A stretch of 64,000 nt of DNA from Ricinus communis (GCF_019578655.1 NC_063259.1:7800001-7864000), one strand, 5' to 3'; shown: positions 11,275 through 23,570, numbered from the stretch's first letter. Program-made: numbers and translations. Notes: generated by a model from the sequence alone, not told the origin.

Positions 11275-11816
11275 CCTTAAATGGATTTATTTCAAAAGAA
11301 AATTTTTCATTAAACAAACCTCCATTCTTTGATGAAAATGACTTTTAGTTTTGGAAACAATAAATGGAATATTTTCTCATGAGTAATGATATTACTTTAT
11401 AGGATATTGTTAAAAATGGTGTTTGGATTATAAAACCCAAAAATCAATGACATGCTCATGAGAATATTAAGAAATTCTTTAATTGAAAATGCTTTTAAAA
11501 AAATTACCTCATGTGTTAGTGCTAAGCGTATTTGGGATTGTCTTGATCTATTTCCAACACTAACATTACTTATGAAGTTGATGAACATATGCATGTAGAG
11601 GATGACTTTATTCATCATCAATAAAAGAAAATGGCACAAAATGAAGTACCTCATGACGAAAGCTCCCAAAGTTGCTCAATGGATGATCATATGTGTTACG
11701 TTGCTCTTGTAGATGATGATATCCAATCAAGAAGAGAGAGAGGCTTAGAATGCTCAACCTCAACAAGCAATGAGGTTTCTGATTGTGAACAAGAAAGAAA
11801 GAACCTAAAGATGTAA
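11275..11816 (+). pseudogene. Copia element A gag remnant
   Basis: This is the decayed capsid region of copia A, which would package the element RNA in the cytoplasm. Translated in pieces, the start reads like a copia gag N-terminus: a substrate-like FNKPPFFDENDF segment, then FWKQ, a stop, MEYFLMSNDITL, a stop, and DIVKNGVWI. Stops and frameshifts follow every 10-30 codons. The right end (11631-11816) keeps a 61-residue acidic open stretch, ALVDDDIQSRRERG and STSTSNEVSDCEQE, like the linker after the gag zinc knuckle in SIRE/Angela-type copia elements. No pol follows; copia B sequence begins directly after it. The lineage call is tentative. Confidence 0.6.
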
Positions 11817-11864
11817 AAAATTAATAACTCATATAATTATAATAAGATATTAGTGATTAAATTC

Positions 11865-12179
11865 TGTTGGTTAATGAAAGATTGTAAATTGAATAGTTAT
11901 GACCATTGGTAAAGGTTATGACATGAAGGGTTGTAACCATTGGTGCTTTGATGGAAAACCACCATTAGTCTATAAATAAGAGTTGGTCCTCTCTCTACCC
12001 ATATCATCAAAAATTATAGCAGATACAAAAACTAAAAGATTGGAGTATCCATTAATAAGATAAGGAGAAAATGGAGAGAAATCACACTCTATTAAACATG
12101 GATCGAGGTATGTTTTCTTCCTTCTATTTAAAAGGGGAAAAACATGAAGTTCTAGATCAATAGGATATTATAGTTTACA
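11865..12179 (+). mobile_element. Copia element B, 5' LTR
   Basis: A 315-bp LTR starts TGTTGGTTAATG and ends TTTACA, two bases before an intact primer-binding site. It contains a CTATAAATAAG TATA region near 11970. The short length is usual for plant copia elements. The partner 3' LTR is missing. Confidence 0.8.
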
Positions 12180-12181
12180 TG

Positions 12182-12193
12182 TGGTATCAGAGC
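12182..12193 (+). other. Primer-binding site, copia element B
   Basis: TGGTATCAGAGC is the perfect initiator tRNA-Met primer-binding site used by most plant copia elements. It lies two bases after the LTR end. Confidence 0.95.
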
Positions 12194-13220
12194 ATAGTTT
12201 AAGAAGTCATGTTTTTTCATAATTTGTTGGATTTACTGATGTTGTGGATGCATGTAAGAATTAATTCTTGTTTTAGCAAATAAAGTTTATTTAATTAACT
12301 TTACATGGTTTTTATTAAATATTGAGATTTTTTATTGAGATTTTGAAATTGTTTTAAAAAGAAAATTTTTAATTTCTGCAAAATATTGAGGTTTTGATTA
12401 TGCATGATTTGGAATTAAGATTAAATGAAAGTTTGGATTAAATTAAGGTTTTTGTATCTTATATTTTTCTTGGATTTTGTTACACTGTTTGGTTTTTGGG
12501 AAGAAACTTACGTGCATGAAATGGTAAGAGTGCGCATGTACTGTTAATTCTGGTTTTAAGAAAAAGGGTCAGTTTGGCCTCTACAGTTTTGTTTTCTTGC
12601 CAGATTGTCTATAAAATTTACATTCTTCCTATTAAGTTCTAAATAATTTACAGTTTCATCCTAATAAAAAAAAACTTTTAATCCAGATTCATCCTTAAAA
12701 AAAGTAGTTAATGCTTAATTGAAATTAAGTTAAATATTTAATGAAAATAAATATATTATTTAAATATATTATTGTAAACTTTTAAAATTTATATTAAGAA
12801 CAATTTGCTTGTCACTAAAGTGACAAAAAATAAATAAATTTTCAATTATATATTATAATTTTCAATTACTTATAAATTTTATATTTAAAATGACATTACG
12901 GTTTTTTGTGTATTTATAGGTAAATTGAAATTTATCATTATAAGATATTTAGGGATCAATCCAAAGATTGATTAATTATTTTATAATTGATAAACATAAT
13001 CATAGTGATTAGTATGTTATACTAATTTTCTTTTTATATATCCAAAGATAAAAAGAATAAATTTAGTTATGCATATATAATTAACTATAATTGTCTATAA
13101 AAGTATATCTTAGTATCACCCAAAGGAGAACTTTGAAATATTTTTATGTTTATATTTATAGAATAAATATTATGAATCAAAGCATTAATTTATGAGTATT
13201 TTATGTTATTTTTATTTGCA
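12194..13220 (+). other. Copia B leader, AT-rich, no gene
   Basis: About 1 kb of AT-rich sequence lies between the primer-binding site and gag. I see no open frame. It is longer than a usual copia leader, so a small insertion is possible, but I could not delimit one. Confidence 0.6.
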
Positions 13221-14070
13221 GTATCTATACCTGTTTCTCTTCATTCACATACTTCATTTGTTCCATTATTTAACGGTTTGAACTTCTTTGATTGGTGCGA
13301 ACAAGTTTAGTTCCACTTAGGTGTTTTGGATCTTGATTTGGCACTTCAAATCAAGAAACCTGCTACTATTACTTATCAAAGTAGCAATGAAGAAAAAGCT
13401 TTATATAAAGCTTGGGAAGATCGAACATATTAAGCTTAATATTTATGTGAATGACTGTTGCAAACAACTTAAAGAGTACAATTCCTAAAACTGACAGTGT
13501 TAAGGAATTTAAAAAGCTTATTGAGGAACGTTCTCAAACACCTGATAAGTCACTTGCTAGCACATTGATGAGTAATTTGACCTACATGAAATATAATGGT
13601 TCGCGTGCCATGCATGAGCATGTTCTTGAAATGACTACCTTAGCGGCAAAATTAAAGACCTTAGGAATGAATGTGGATGAGTATTTTCTAGTACAGTTTA
13701 TACTGAACTCCTTGCCTCCTGAACAATATGGTCCATTCTAAATGAACTATAACACCTTAAAGGATAAATGGAATGTAAATGAATTGACCAGTATGCTTGT
13801 TCAAGAGGAGACAAGATTAAAGAATCAAAGAGCTCATTTAGTTCATCTTTTAAGTCATCAAGAAGCTGGAAAGAGTTACAAAAAGAAAGGTGGAAAGAGC
13901 AAGAAGAAAGGTTTACACAACCTGAATGAATCTTTTAAGGCTGCTCACAAGAAGGAACGTTGGAGTGTTAAGTGTCACTTCTATGATAAAATTGGGCACT
14001 TAAAGAAGGATTGCCTAAAACGTAAAGCTTGGTTTGAAAAGAAAGGTAAGCATTATGCTTTAGTATGTTT
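13221..14070 (+). pseudogene. Copia element B gag (capsid and zinc knuckle), decayed
   Basis: This encodes the remains of the copia capsid protein. The frame opens with a PLFNGLNFFDW-type gag start, runs into a stop, then continues as LGVLDLDLAL and ALYKAWEDR. The central capsid part is open at 13451-13741 (MSNLTYMKYNGSRAMHEHV, LNSLPPEQYGPF). A stop at 13739 interrupts it where the next codon series continues in frame as MNYNTLKDKW. A lysine-rich stretch follows, and then a zinc knuckle reading CHFYDKIGHLKKDC, in which the second cysteine of the CCHC set is Tyr. The protein cannot be made in one piece. Confidence 0.9.
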
Positions 14071-14196
14071 TGAATCAAATTTTATTGAAGTTCCACATAA
14101 TACTTGGTGGATTGATTCTGGTTCCACTACCCATCTTTCTAATATGAGGGATTCCTTACGATCCAAACCATAAGGCCAAATGAAAGTTTTGTCTTC
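14071..14196 (+). pseudogene. Copia element B protease, truncated
   Basis: The aspartic protease that would cut the polyprotein is recognised by NTWWIDSGSTTHLSN, the copia D-S-G active-site block, still in frame with gag. A stop at about 14171 and a frameshift before 14197 end the domain; the downstream sequence resumes in another frame. Confidence 0.88.
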
Positions 14197-15545
14197 ATGG
14201 GGAATCGAAAGAAAGCTTCTATTGAAGGCATTGGCACTTATCGTTTAATTTTAGATACAGCACATTATTTGAATTTATTTCAAACTCTTTATGTACCCAC
14301 ATTTTCTCGCAACTTAATTTCTTTATCGAAACTTAATGTAGCGGGATTCTATTTTAAGTTTGGTTCTGGATCTTTAACTTTATTTAAGAATAATAATATT
14401 ATTGGTTCTGGATTGCTATGTGATGGTCTCTACAAGCTTAAACTTGATAATTCTTTTGTTGAGACATTAATGACCTTGCATCATAATGTTGGTAATAAAT
14501 GTAATTTAGCCAATGAAAGTTATGCTTACTTGTGGCATAAACGTTTGGATCATATATCCAAAGAAAGAATACAAAGATTAGTAAGAAATGAAATACTTTC
14601 AAGTTTGAACTTTACTGATTTTGAAGTGTGTATTGATTGTATTAAAGGAAAACAAACAAAACATACTAAGAAAGGAGCCACGAGAAGCACACAGCTTCTT
14701 GAAATTATACACACTGATATTTGTGGTCCTTTAATGCTCCAACTTTTGGTGGAGAAAAATATTTTATTACCTTTATCGATAATTTTTCTTGTTATGGTCA
14801 TATTTATCTATTGTATGACAAATCTCAATCAATTAATTCACTTGAAATTTATATTAAAGAGGTTGAGAGTCAATTAGATAAAAAGGTAAAAATTATAAGG
14901 TCAGATAGAGGTGGTGAATATTATCGAAAATATGATGAATCTAGATAATAACCAGGTCCATTTGCCAAATTTCTTGAAAGACATGGTATTTACGCTCAAT
15001 ACACAATGCCAGGAACACCACAATAAAATGATGTTGCATAAATGTGTAATTGTACTTCAATATAAATGGTTAGGAGTATGATTAGTCATTCTTCTTTATC
15101 CTTGTCCTTGCGGATGTATGCATTAAGAACTACTATGTATTTGCTAAATAGGGTTCCTAGTAAGGCAATTCCAAATACACCTTTAGAACTATGGATAGGA
15201 AAAAAACCTAGTTTGAGTCACTTACATGTTTGGGGTTACCCAGTAGAAGTAAGAATTTTCAATCCACATGAAAAGAAATTGGATTTAAAAACAACCATTG
15301 GTTATTTTGTTGGTTATCCAGAAAAGTCTAAAGAGTACATATTTTTTATTATCCTAATCATAGTACAAGAATTGTTGAATCTGGATATACAAGCTTCATT
15401 GAAAATGGTGACATTAGTGGGAGCGAAAGAATACATGATGTTAGTATTCAAGAAGTTAGGGTGGAAGTTCCTATATCCAAAACTTTTACAATTATTGTTC
15501 CTAATGTTATTGCTTATCCCAATAACATTCAAGAACAAAAAATAA
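14197..15545 (+). pseudogene. Copia element B integrase, decayed
   Basis: The integrase would insert the cDNA in the nucleus. The pre-integrase zinc-binding part is visible as LWHKRLDHISKERIQRL followed by CIDCIKGKQTKHTKK (the H-H-C-C set). The core has the first catalytic Asp in IIHTDICGP and the second in IRSDRGGEYYRK, but these lie in different frames. The codon expected for the catalytic Glu, after GTPQ-NDVA, is a TAA stop at 15039-15041. A later open stretch (15066-15545) keeps LNRVPSKAIPNTPLELW and YFVGYPEKSKEY, typical of the integrase C-terminal region. At least one frameshift and several stops make it non-functional. Confidence 0.92.
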
Positions 15546-17270
15546 ATGATCAAATGCTTCATGATGAAAATGTCAATAATAAAATCATAGTAAATGAACA
15601 ACAAGAAGTAATAGTAAGAAGGTCTCAAAGAGAAAGGAGATCTGTTATTTCTGATGACTATGTAGTTTATCTACAAGAGTCGGAAATAGACTTAGGAATT
15701 AATAATGATCCAAATTCATTTTTAGAAGCCATGAATTGTGATGATTCAATTAAATGGATTAGTGCTATGGAAGAAGAATTAAAATCTATGGATCAAAATC
15801 AATCTGGGACCTTGTTGAGTTGCCTGAAGGATGTAAAACGATTGGATACAAATGGGTTTTCAAAATCAAACGCGATTCAAAAGGCAATATCAAATGACAT
15901 AAAGCCAAACTTGTTGCCAAAGGTTTTACTCAGAAAAGTGGCATTGATTAAAAAATGACTTTTTCATCAGTGTCTAAAAAAGACTCTTAGAATCACTATG
16001 GCTTTAGTGGGTCATTATGATTTAGAGCTACACCAAATGGATGTTAAAACCGCTTTTCTTAATGGAAATTTGGAAGAAGATATGGATCAACCTGAGGGTT
16101 TTTCAATTAAGAAAAATGATCATATGGTGTGTAAACTAAAGAGATCAATATACGTACTTAAACAAGCTTTCCGTCAATGGTATATTAAGTTTAATGATAC
16201 CATTACTTCTTTTGAATTTCAAGAAACATCGTGATTGGTGTATATATATGAAAATCAGTGGGAGCAAGTTTATTTTTCTTTTTCTATATGTTAATGATAT
16301 TTTACTTGCTGCTAATGATCTTGGTTTGCTACATGAAACTAAGAAATATCTCTCTAATAATTTTGAAATGAAGGATATGGGAGAAGCCACATATATAATA
16401 GAAATAGAAATATTCCATAATAGATCACAAGGATTATTGGGCTTATCTCAAAAGACTTATATTAATAAAATTTTAAAAAGATTTAAAATGGACAAATGTC
16501 CAGCAAGGATAGTTCCAATTCAGAAGGGGGATAAATTTAATCTTATGCAATGTCCAAAAAATGAATTGGAACGAGAACAGATGAAGAACATTCCTTATGC
16601 ATCTGTTGTTGGGAGTTTAATAAATGCTCAAACTTGCACCAGACCGGACATTAGTTTTGCTGTCGAAATACTGGGCAGATATCAAAGTAATCCAGAATTT
16701 TATCATTGGAAAGCTGCAAAGAAAATTCTTAGATACTTGCAAGGAACAAAGGATCATATGCTCACTTATAGAAGATCTAAGCATCTTGAGGTGATTGGAT
16801 ATTCAGATTCAGATTTTGCTAAATGTGTTGATACAAGAAAACTAACATTTGGCTACTTATTCCTATTATCCGAAGGACCAATTTCATGGAAGAGTGTGAA
16901 GCAGTCTATCATTGCTGCATCCACTATGGAGGCCGAGTTCATAGCTTGCTTGGAGGCTACCATTCATGGATTATGGCTACGAGATTTTATTTCAGGACGT
17001 GGAATTATCAACAGTGTAGTCAGGTCGCTGAAAATTTATTGTTATAATTCTGCAGCAGTTTTCTTCTCTAGAAATGACAAGTATTCTAGGGGTGCTAAGC
17101 ATATGGAGATAAAATACTTTGTCGTTAAAGAAGAAGTTCAGAAATAAAGAGTGTCAATTGAACATATTAGCACAAATCTTATGATTGCAGATCCTTTAAT
17201 AAAAGAATTACTGCCCAAAACATTTAATGAACATGTTATAAGAATAGGCATTATTAGATGTCATTACTAG
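15546..17270 (+). pseudogene. Copia element B reverse transcriptase and RNase H, decayed
   Basis: This would copy element RNA into DNA. The order is: linker (15560-15760); RT start with FLEAMNCDDSIKWISAMEEE; a frameshifted middle; HQMDVKTAFLNGNLEEDM (15998-16234); and a long open part, 16194-17147. The catalytic YVDD box reads YVND at 16287-16298, a G-to-A change that should kill activity. RNase H keeps GYSDSDFAK, SWKSVKQSIIAASTMEAEF and HMEIKYFVV. A stop at about 17147 splits off the tail, which continues in frame as VSIEHISTNLMIADPL. Gag, protease, integrase, RT and RNase H lie in the copia order. Confidence 0.95.
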
Positions 17271-17527
17271 TATTATATCAAGTTTATTTTAGGTTTATAC
17301 ATTTGACACTTTAAGCTCAATTATGTGTTTCTGATTTTCCTATTTTCTATTTAGTATAAAAAATTGCTTTAAAGTAATACTGACATGAACAGTCTTGAAA
17401 TAAAGATACTAATATTGAACCATTAATGTTATTTTTATTAAAGATCATGTTAAGTTGAGAATTAGTGTTCTAGTACATGGAAGGGACTATGTTAATAAAA
17501 TGACATATGACCGCTATGACCCGCATT
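17271..17527 (+). mobile_element. Copia element B 3' untranslated region, cut off
   Basis: After the polyprotein end there are about 260 bases of A/T-rich untranslated sequence. No purine tract and no copy of the 11865-12179 LTR follow. The 39-bp satellite begins instead, so the element lost its 3' LTR at this junction. Confidence 0.8.
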
Positions 17528-20500
17528 AATATTTCTATTGATATTCATAAATGTATGCCTTATACGGGTTGCTCTCGTATATTCATAAATATACCTCTCT
17601 TATGGGGTTGCTTTCTCATATTCATAAATACACACTGTTTACGGGATTGTTTTCTCAAACTCAGAAATACAGCTCTCCTTAGGTGTTGTATTCTAATATT
17701 CATAAATATGCCACTCTTAGAGGGTTCTTTTTTCATATTTACAAACATATCCCTCTTGCGAGATTGTTTTCTCATACTCAAAATATACCCCTCTCATGGG
17801 TATTTTTTCTCACATTCATAAATATACTTCTTTTATGAGGTTGTTTTCATATACTCATGAATTTACCCTCTTCTTAGTTTCTTTTCTCACACTCATAAAT
17901 ATACCCCTCTTCTTAGTTTCTTTTCTCACACTCATAAATATACCCCTCTTCTTAGTTTCTTTTCTCATACTCATAAATATACCCCTCTTACAGGGTTATT
18001 TTATCATATTAAAAAATACACCTCTCGTACGAGATTGTTTTCTAATACTTATAAATATACCCATCTTATGGGGTTGTTTTCTCATATTCAGAAGTATACA
18101 TCTCTTATGGGGTTGTTTTCTAATATTCATAAATGTACCCTTTTACGTGGTTGTTTTCTCACACTCATAAATCTACCCCTCTTATGAGGTAGTTTTCTCT
18201 TATTCATAAATATACTCTTTTTATGGGGATATTTTCACATAGTCATGAATATATCCTTTTTTCGAGTGGTTCTCTCTCACTCACAAATATACCCCTCTTA
18301 AGAGGTTTTTTTTTCTCATACTCACAAATATACCCATCTTATGGGGTTGTTTTGTGATATTTATAAATATATCCATTATACGGGGTTGCTCTCGTATATT
18401 CATAAATATACATCTCTTACGATGTTGTTTTCTCTTATTCATAAATATACCCTTTTCACAAGGTTATTTTCTCACATTTAGGGGGCTGTTTTCTTATATT
18501 CACAAATATACCCCTCTTATGGGGTTATTTTGTTACTCACAACTATACCCCTCTTACGGGGTTGTTTCCTCACACTCATAAAATCTACCCCTCTTACAGG
18601 ACTGTTTTGTCATATTCAAAGATATGTCTCTCTTATAGGGATGTTTTCTAATATTTACAAATATAACCTTCTTACGGGGTTGTTTTGTCCTATTTAGAAA
18701 TATATCCCTCTTACGAGGTTGTTCTTTCACATTCATGAATATACCCCTTTTGCAGGGTTGTTGTTTCACATTCACAAGTATAGCCCTCTTATGGGGCTGT
18801 TTTCTCATAATAATAAATATACCCCATTTATAAGGTTGTTTTTACATACTCACGAATATAACCTTTTTCGAATGTTGTTTTCTCACACTCACAAATATAC
18901 CCCTCTTATGGAGTTTTCTTCTCATACTCATGAATATACCCGTTTTCGAAGGTTCTTTTCTAATATTTATAGGTATTACCATTCTTATGGTTTATTAATT
19001 AATAATCAGAAATATACCACTTTTACGAGTTTGTTTTCACATATTCATAAATATACTCATTTTACGGGATCGTTTTCTCACACTCACAAATATAATCCCC
19101 TTACGGGATTGTTTTGTCATAGACAAAAATATACTCTTATGTACCCCTTTTATGGGGTTGTTCCCTCTTACAGGTTTGTTTTCATATATTCATAAATATA
19201 CTCATTTTACGGGGTTGTTTTTTCACACTCATAACATGCCCCCTTTATGGGGTTGTTTTCTTGTATTTAAAAAATATACTTCTTTTTCGGGGTTTATTTT
19301 CTCAAACTCATAAATATACCTTTTTTACAAGGTTATTTTCTCATATTAAAAAATATATCCCTTTTACGAGATTTTTTTTTCATATTCACAAATATAATCC
19401 TCTTATGGGGTTGTTTTCTCATCTTTATAAATATACTGCTTTATGGAGTTTTTTTTAATACATATAAATATACCTCTCTTACATGGCTATTTTTTCAAAT
19501 TCATAAATATACTACTGTTACAGGGTTATTTTCTCATACTTATGAATATACCCCTCTTACGAGGTTGTTTTCTCCCACTTATAAATATACCTCTTATAAG
19601 GGGATTTTTCCAATTATTTTGCAAATATACCTATCTTACGAGGTTTTTTTCTCATATTAAAAATATACCCCTCTTACGGGTTATTTCCTCTTATTCATAA
19701 ATATACCACTTTTACGGGGTTGTTTACTCACACTCACAAATATACCTCTCTTATGGGGTTGTTTTCTGATATTCATAAATATACCATTTTTACAGTGTTA
19801 TTTTCACATACTCATGAATATACCCTTTTTCTAAGGTTGTTTTCTCACACTCACAAATATACCTCTCTTATGGGGTTTTATTCTCATATACATAAATATA
19901 CCTTTTTGACGAGGTTGTTTTTTCATACTCACAAATATACACCTATTATGAGGTTGTTTTCTAAAATTTACAAATATTACTCCTCTTGCAGTGTTGTTTT
20001 CTCCATACACAAATATACCCTTCTTATTGGTTGTTTTCTAATATTGACAAATATATGCCTCTTACACGGTTGCCTTCTCATACTCACAAATATAACCTTT
20101 TTACGGGTTTGTTTTCTATTATTTACAAGTATACCACTCTTATGGGGTAGTTTTCACATATTCATAAATATACTACTTGTAGAGAGTTGTCTTCTAATAT
20201 TCATAAATATACCAAAGTTACGCAATAGTTTTCTGATATTTAAAAATATATCCTCTTATGGGGTTATTTTCTCATATTTATAAATATACCCCTTTGACGA
20301 GGTTGTTTACTCATATTTATAAATGTACCCCTTCTACGTGGTTGTTTTCTCACACTCATAAATATACCCCTCTAATGGGATAGTTTAATTATTTATAAAT
20401 ATATGCCTTTTATGGGGTTCTTTTATGATATTCATTAGTACACTCGTCTTACGAGTTTATTTTCTCATATTCATAAATATACTCTTTTTATGTGGTTATT

Positions 20501-22590
20501 TTCTCATACTCACAAATATACCCCTCTTACAAGGGCGTTCTTTAATATTGACAAATATACCGATTGTATGGGGTTGTTTCCTTAGATTCACAAATATACC
20601 CCTTTTACGAGGTTGTTTTCTCACACTCACAAATATACCCCTTCTCATTGGATAGTTCTCTATTATTTATAAATATACTCCTCTTACGAGGTTGTTTCTA
20701 ATATTCATAAATACAACCCTCTTGGGTTTATTTTCTTATATTCCTAGATATACTTTTTTTATGCGGTTGTTCTCTCATACTTACAAATATACCCCTCTTA
20801 CGAGGTAATCTTCTAATAGTTACAAATGTACCCCTCTTACGGGGTTGTTTTCTAATATGCATAGATATACCCCTATAATGTGGTAGTTTTCTCATTCAGA
20901 CAAATATACCACTCTTACGGTGTTATTATACCCATTTGATGAGGTTATTTTCTCATATTCATAAATGTACCCCTTCTATGTGGTTGTTTTCTCAAACTCA
21001 CAAATATACACCTATTACGATGTTGTTTTCTAAAATTTATAATTATACCCCTCTTACGGGGTTGTTTTCTAATATTTACAAGTATACCCGTCTTATGGGG
21101 TAGTTTTCACATATTCATAAATATACTACTTGTAGTGAGTTATTTTCTAATATTTATAAATTTATCCCTTTTACATGGTTGTTTCCTCATTCTCACAAAT
21201 ATACCCCTCTTATGGGGTCGTTTTCTCATATTAAAAGATATACCCCTTTATTTTCTCATAATTATAAATATACTCCTTTTATGAGTTTGTTTTCTCATAC
21301 TTAAAAATATTTCCCTCTCACGAGCTTGTTTTCTAATATTTATAAATATACCATTCTTACGGGATTGTTTTCTCATACTTATAAATATACCCTTATTACG
21401 AGGTTGTTATCTAATATTTATAAATATACCCCTCTTACAATATTGTTTTCTCATATTCAAAATCATATTCCTTTTATAGGGTTGTTATCTCATATACATA
21501 AATATACGCATTTTACGGAGTTGCTTTCTAATATCGACATATATACCTCTTTTACGCAGTTATTTTCTCATATTCACAAATATATCCCTCTTACGGGGTT
21601 ATATTCTCATTTTCACAAATATACATCTCTTATGGGGTTATTTTCTCATATTCACATATATACCCCATTTACCGAGTTGTTTTCTCATACTCATAATTAT
21701 ACCCCTCTTTACGTAGTTGTTTTCTCATATTAACAAATATACACCTTTTATGGAGTTAGTTTCTCATACTCACAGATATCTAACGGTGTTGTTTTCTCAT
21801 ATTCATAAATATATATCTTTTTACGGGATTGGTTTCTTATGCTCACAAATATTTCATACTCATAGATATACTCCTCTTACGGTGTTGTTTTCTCATATTC
21901 ATAAATATATATCTTTTTTACGGGATTGGTTTCTTATGCTCATAAATATTTTATACTCACAAATATACTCCTCTTACGGTGTTGTTTTCTCATATTCATA
22001 AATATATATCTTTTTTACACGATTGGTTTCTTATGCTCACAAATATACTCATCTTACGGGGTTGTCTTCTAATATTTACAAATATACTCCTTTTACGGGT
22101 TGTTTTCTAATGCTAAAAGATTTACTCCTATTACGAGGTTATTTTCTCATTTTCAGAAACATACCCCTTTTACGGTGTTGTTTTCACATACTCACAAATA
22201 TACTCCTGTTACAGGGTTGTTTTCTCATACTCACAAATATACTCCTCTTACAGGGTTATTTTCTCATATTCATAAGTATACCCTTTTTCCGTGGTTGTTT
22301 TCTCATACTCACAAATAATCCTCTCTTACAGGGTTGTTTTCTCATTGAAAAATATACCCTTTTCTGTGGTTGTTTTCTCATACTCACAAATATACCTCTC
22401 TTACGCGGTTGTTTTCTCATATTTATATATATCACTTTTACTGGATTGTTTTCTCATGCTCACAAATATACACCTCTTACGGGGTTATCTTTTAATAGTT
22501 GCAAATATGCCCCCTTACGGGATTATTTTCTGAAACTCATAAATATACCCTTGTTACGAGGTTGTTTTCTCACACTCACAGATATACTCC
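17528..22590 (+). repeat. 39-bp satellite array A2 (type II)
   Basis: Same 39-bp period as A1, but the variable core is ATTCATAAATATAC or ACTCACAAATATAC (type II) instead of ATTGACAAATATACC. Units are more diverged and indels are more frequent. Units with TCACAAATATAC stay open in all three sense frames, which adds an SYSQIYPSYGVVF reading to the two seen in A1. Local homogenisation is visible at 17865-17990, where three adjacent units share CTTCTTAGTTTC. Open frames here are repeat translation. Confidence 0.96.
21785..22060 (+). repeat. ~97-bp higher-order repeat within A2
   Basis: The GGTGTTGTTTTCTCAT unit recurs at 21785, 21881 and 21978 (96 and 97 bp). Each copy contains two full units plus a shortened one, with GATTGGTTTCTTATGCTCA and a clipped ATTTCATACTCA junction. 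A partial fourth copy follows. Confidence 0.85.
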
Positions 22591-22854
22591 ACTTAAGATC
22601 TAATAATAATGCTCTGATATTCCTTTTCCATTGGTCTGTTGATGATGGACTCTCTTTAATCACTTTGTACAATATGGAAGAGAAATTGAATATAATAATC
22701 TTCATGGATAAATTCGTGTTCCAGTATGAATTTCGTGTGTTTGGTGGTAGTAATTGGTTTATGTTAAGTGATCGAGATTTTAGGTTCCATCTAGTAAAAT
22801 GGTAGGCCATGAATATGTATGTTAAACGTTCTTTTTATTTATAATTTATGGCGC
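22591..22854 (+). other. Unique flank upstream of profilin fragment
   Basis: Non-satellite sequence between array A2 and the profilin exon. A frame running in from the array ends in about 70 non-repeat residues (WSVDDGLSLITLYNMEE and further) that I do not recognise. If the exon call is right, the part just before 22857 would be intron; the TTTTTATTTATAATTT run fits a plant intron 3' end. Confidence 0.4.
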
Positions 22855-22856
22855 AA

Positions 22857-22991
22857 GGTTCTGGTGGCGCCATTCTAAAAAAAACTGTGCAAGCTATTGT
22901 TATTGGCATTTACGATGAGCCATTGACCCCATGACAGTGCAACATGGTAGTAGAGAGGCCGGGTGATTACCTCATTGATCAGGGCCTGTAG
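22857..22991 (+). pseudogene. Profilin last-exon fragment
   Basis: Profilin binds monomeric actin, poly-proline and phosphoinositides in the cytoplasm. This piece encodes about the last 44 residues of a plant profilin. It opens with GSGGAILKKTVQAIVIG, continues IYDEPLTP, meets a TGA at 22932-22934 where plant profilins have Gly, and then reads QCNMVVERPGDYLIDQGL and a stop at the usual C-terminus. The family is normally about 131 residues; the first two thirds are absent from the window. The start coincides with an AG that could be a splice acceptor, so the copy seems to come from genomic DNA with an intron and not from a processed mRNA. Apart from the TGA it reads through cleanly. I am confident of the family; a frameshift-free host gene is excluded by the stop. 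Confidence 0.88.
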
Positions 22992-23570
22992 GGTTCATAT
23001 TAGCAGAATGGTTGTCAAATGCTGATTTCTGGTTTGGGCTTGCAGCTGGCCATGAACTAGCATAATGATTTTGTTGGAAAATAACGATTGTGAGGACAGA
23101 AACGGTGATTTTTTTTTCTTTTTTCCCTCATGATTGTAGGCTCATGCTTTTTGTCCTTTTAATTCGTTCCATCATGCTATCATAATTTTTGTGTATTCAT
23201 ACTTCCCTCCTGTTATGCTTGAATTAAGTTTGCATACCTAAAGTTTGATATGTTTTGGAATTTTTATAGTATGGAATACTTTCTCTTTCTTTTTCTTTTC
23301 CTAAGGAATGGGTTTATCTGCAAAAACAGGACATGGTTGTAAGAATATATTATATCCTATATGGTTGCATTTGCTTGGAAACTAAACCAGTTTCAATTGG
23401 TGATAAATTTGAAACAGGTGAAAATGAGCAAAGCTTAAAATAATATTTATATTTTAATCAGCCTCATAATGCATTGGTAAAGTGTCAGGACCAAATTTTA
23501 TAAAACTGGAAAAAGGATGGTTCGAACTTCACAGGTTAAATAAAATAAAGATTAATGTTTTCTTTTTGAG
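22992..23570 (+). other. Unique flank downstream of profilin fragment
   Basis: T-rich, non-repetitive sequence after the profilin stop, plausibly its old 3' UTR and downstream DNA. No open frame or transposon motif was recognised. It ends where the satellite resumes near 23571. Confidence 0.45.

Noticed and set aside
12182..12193. tRNA gene fragment suggested by tRNA-complementary sequence (also 10633, 40382)
   Set aside because: Only 12-18 bases match tRNA 3' ends and each lies just after an LTR, so they are primer-binding sites.
12700..13200. MITE in the AT-rich copia B leader
   Set aside because: I could not find clear terminal inverted repeats or a target-site duplication by eye.
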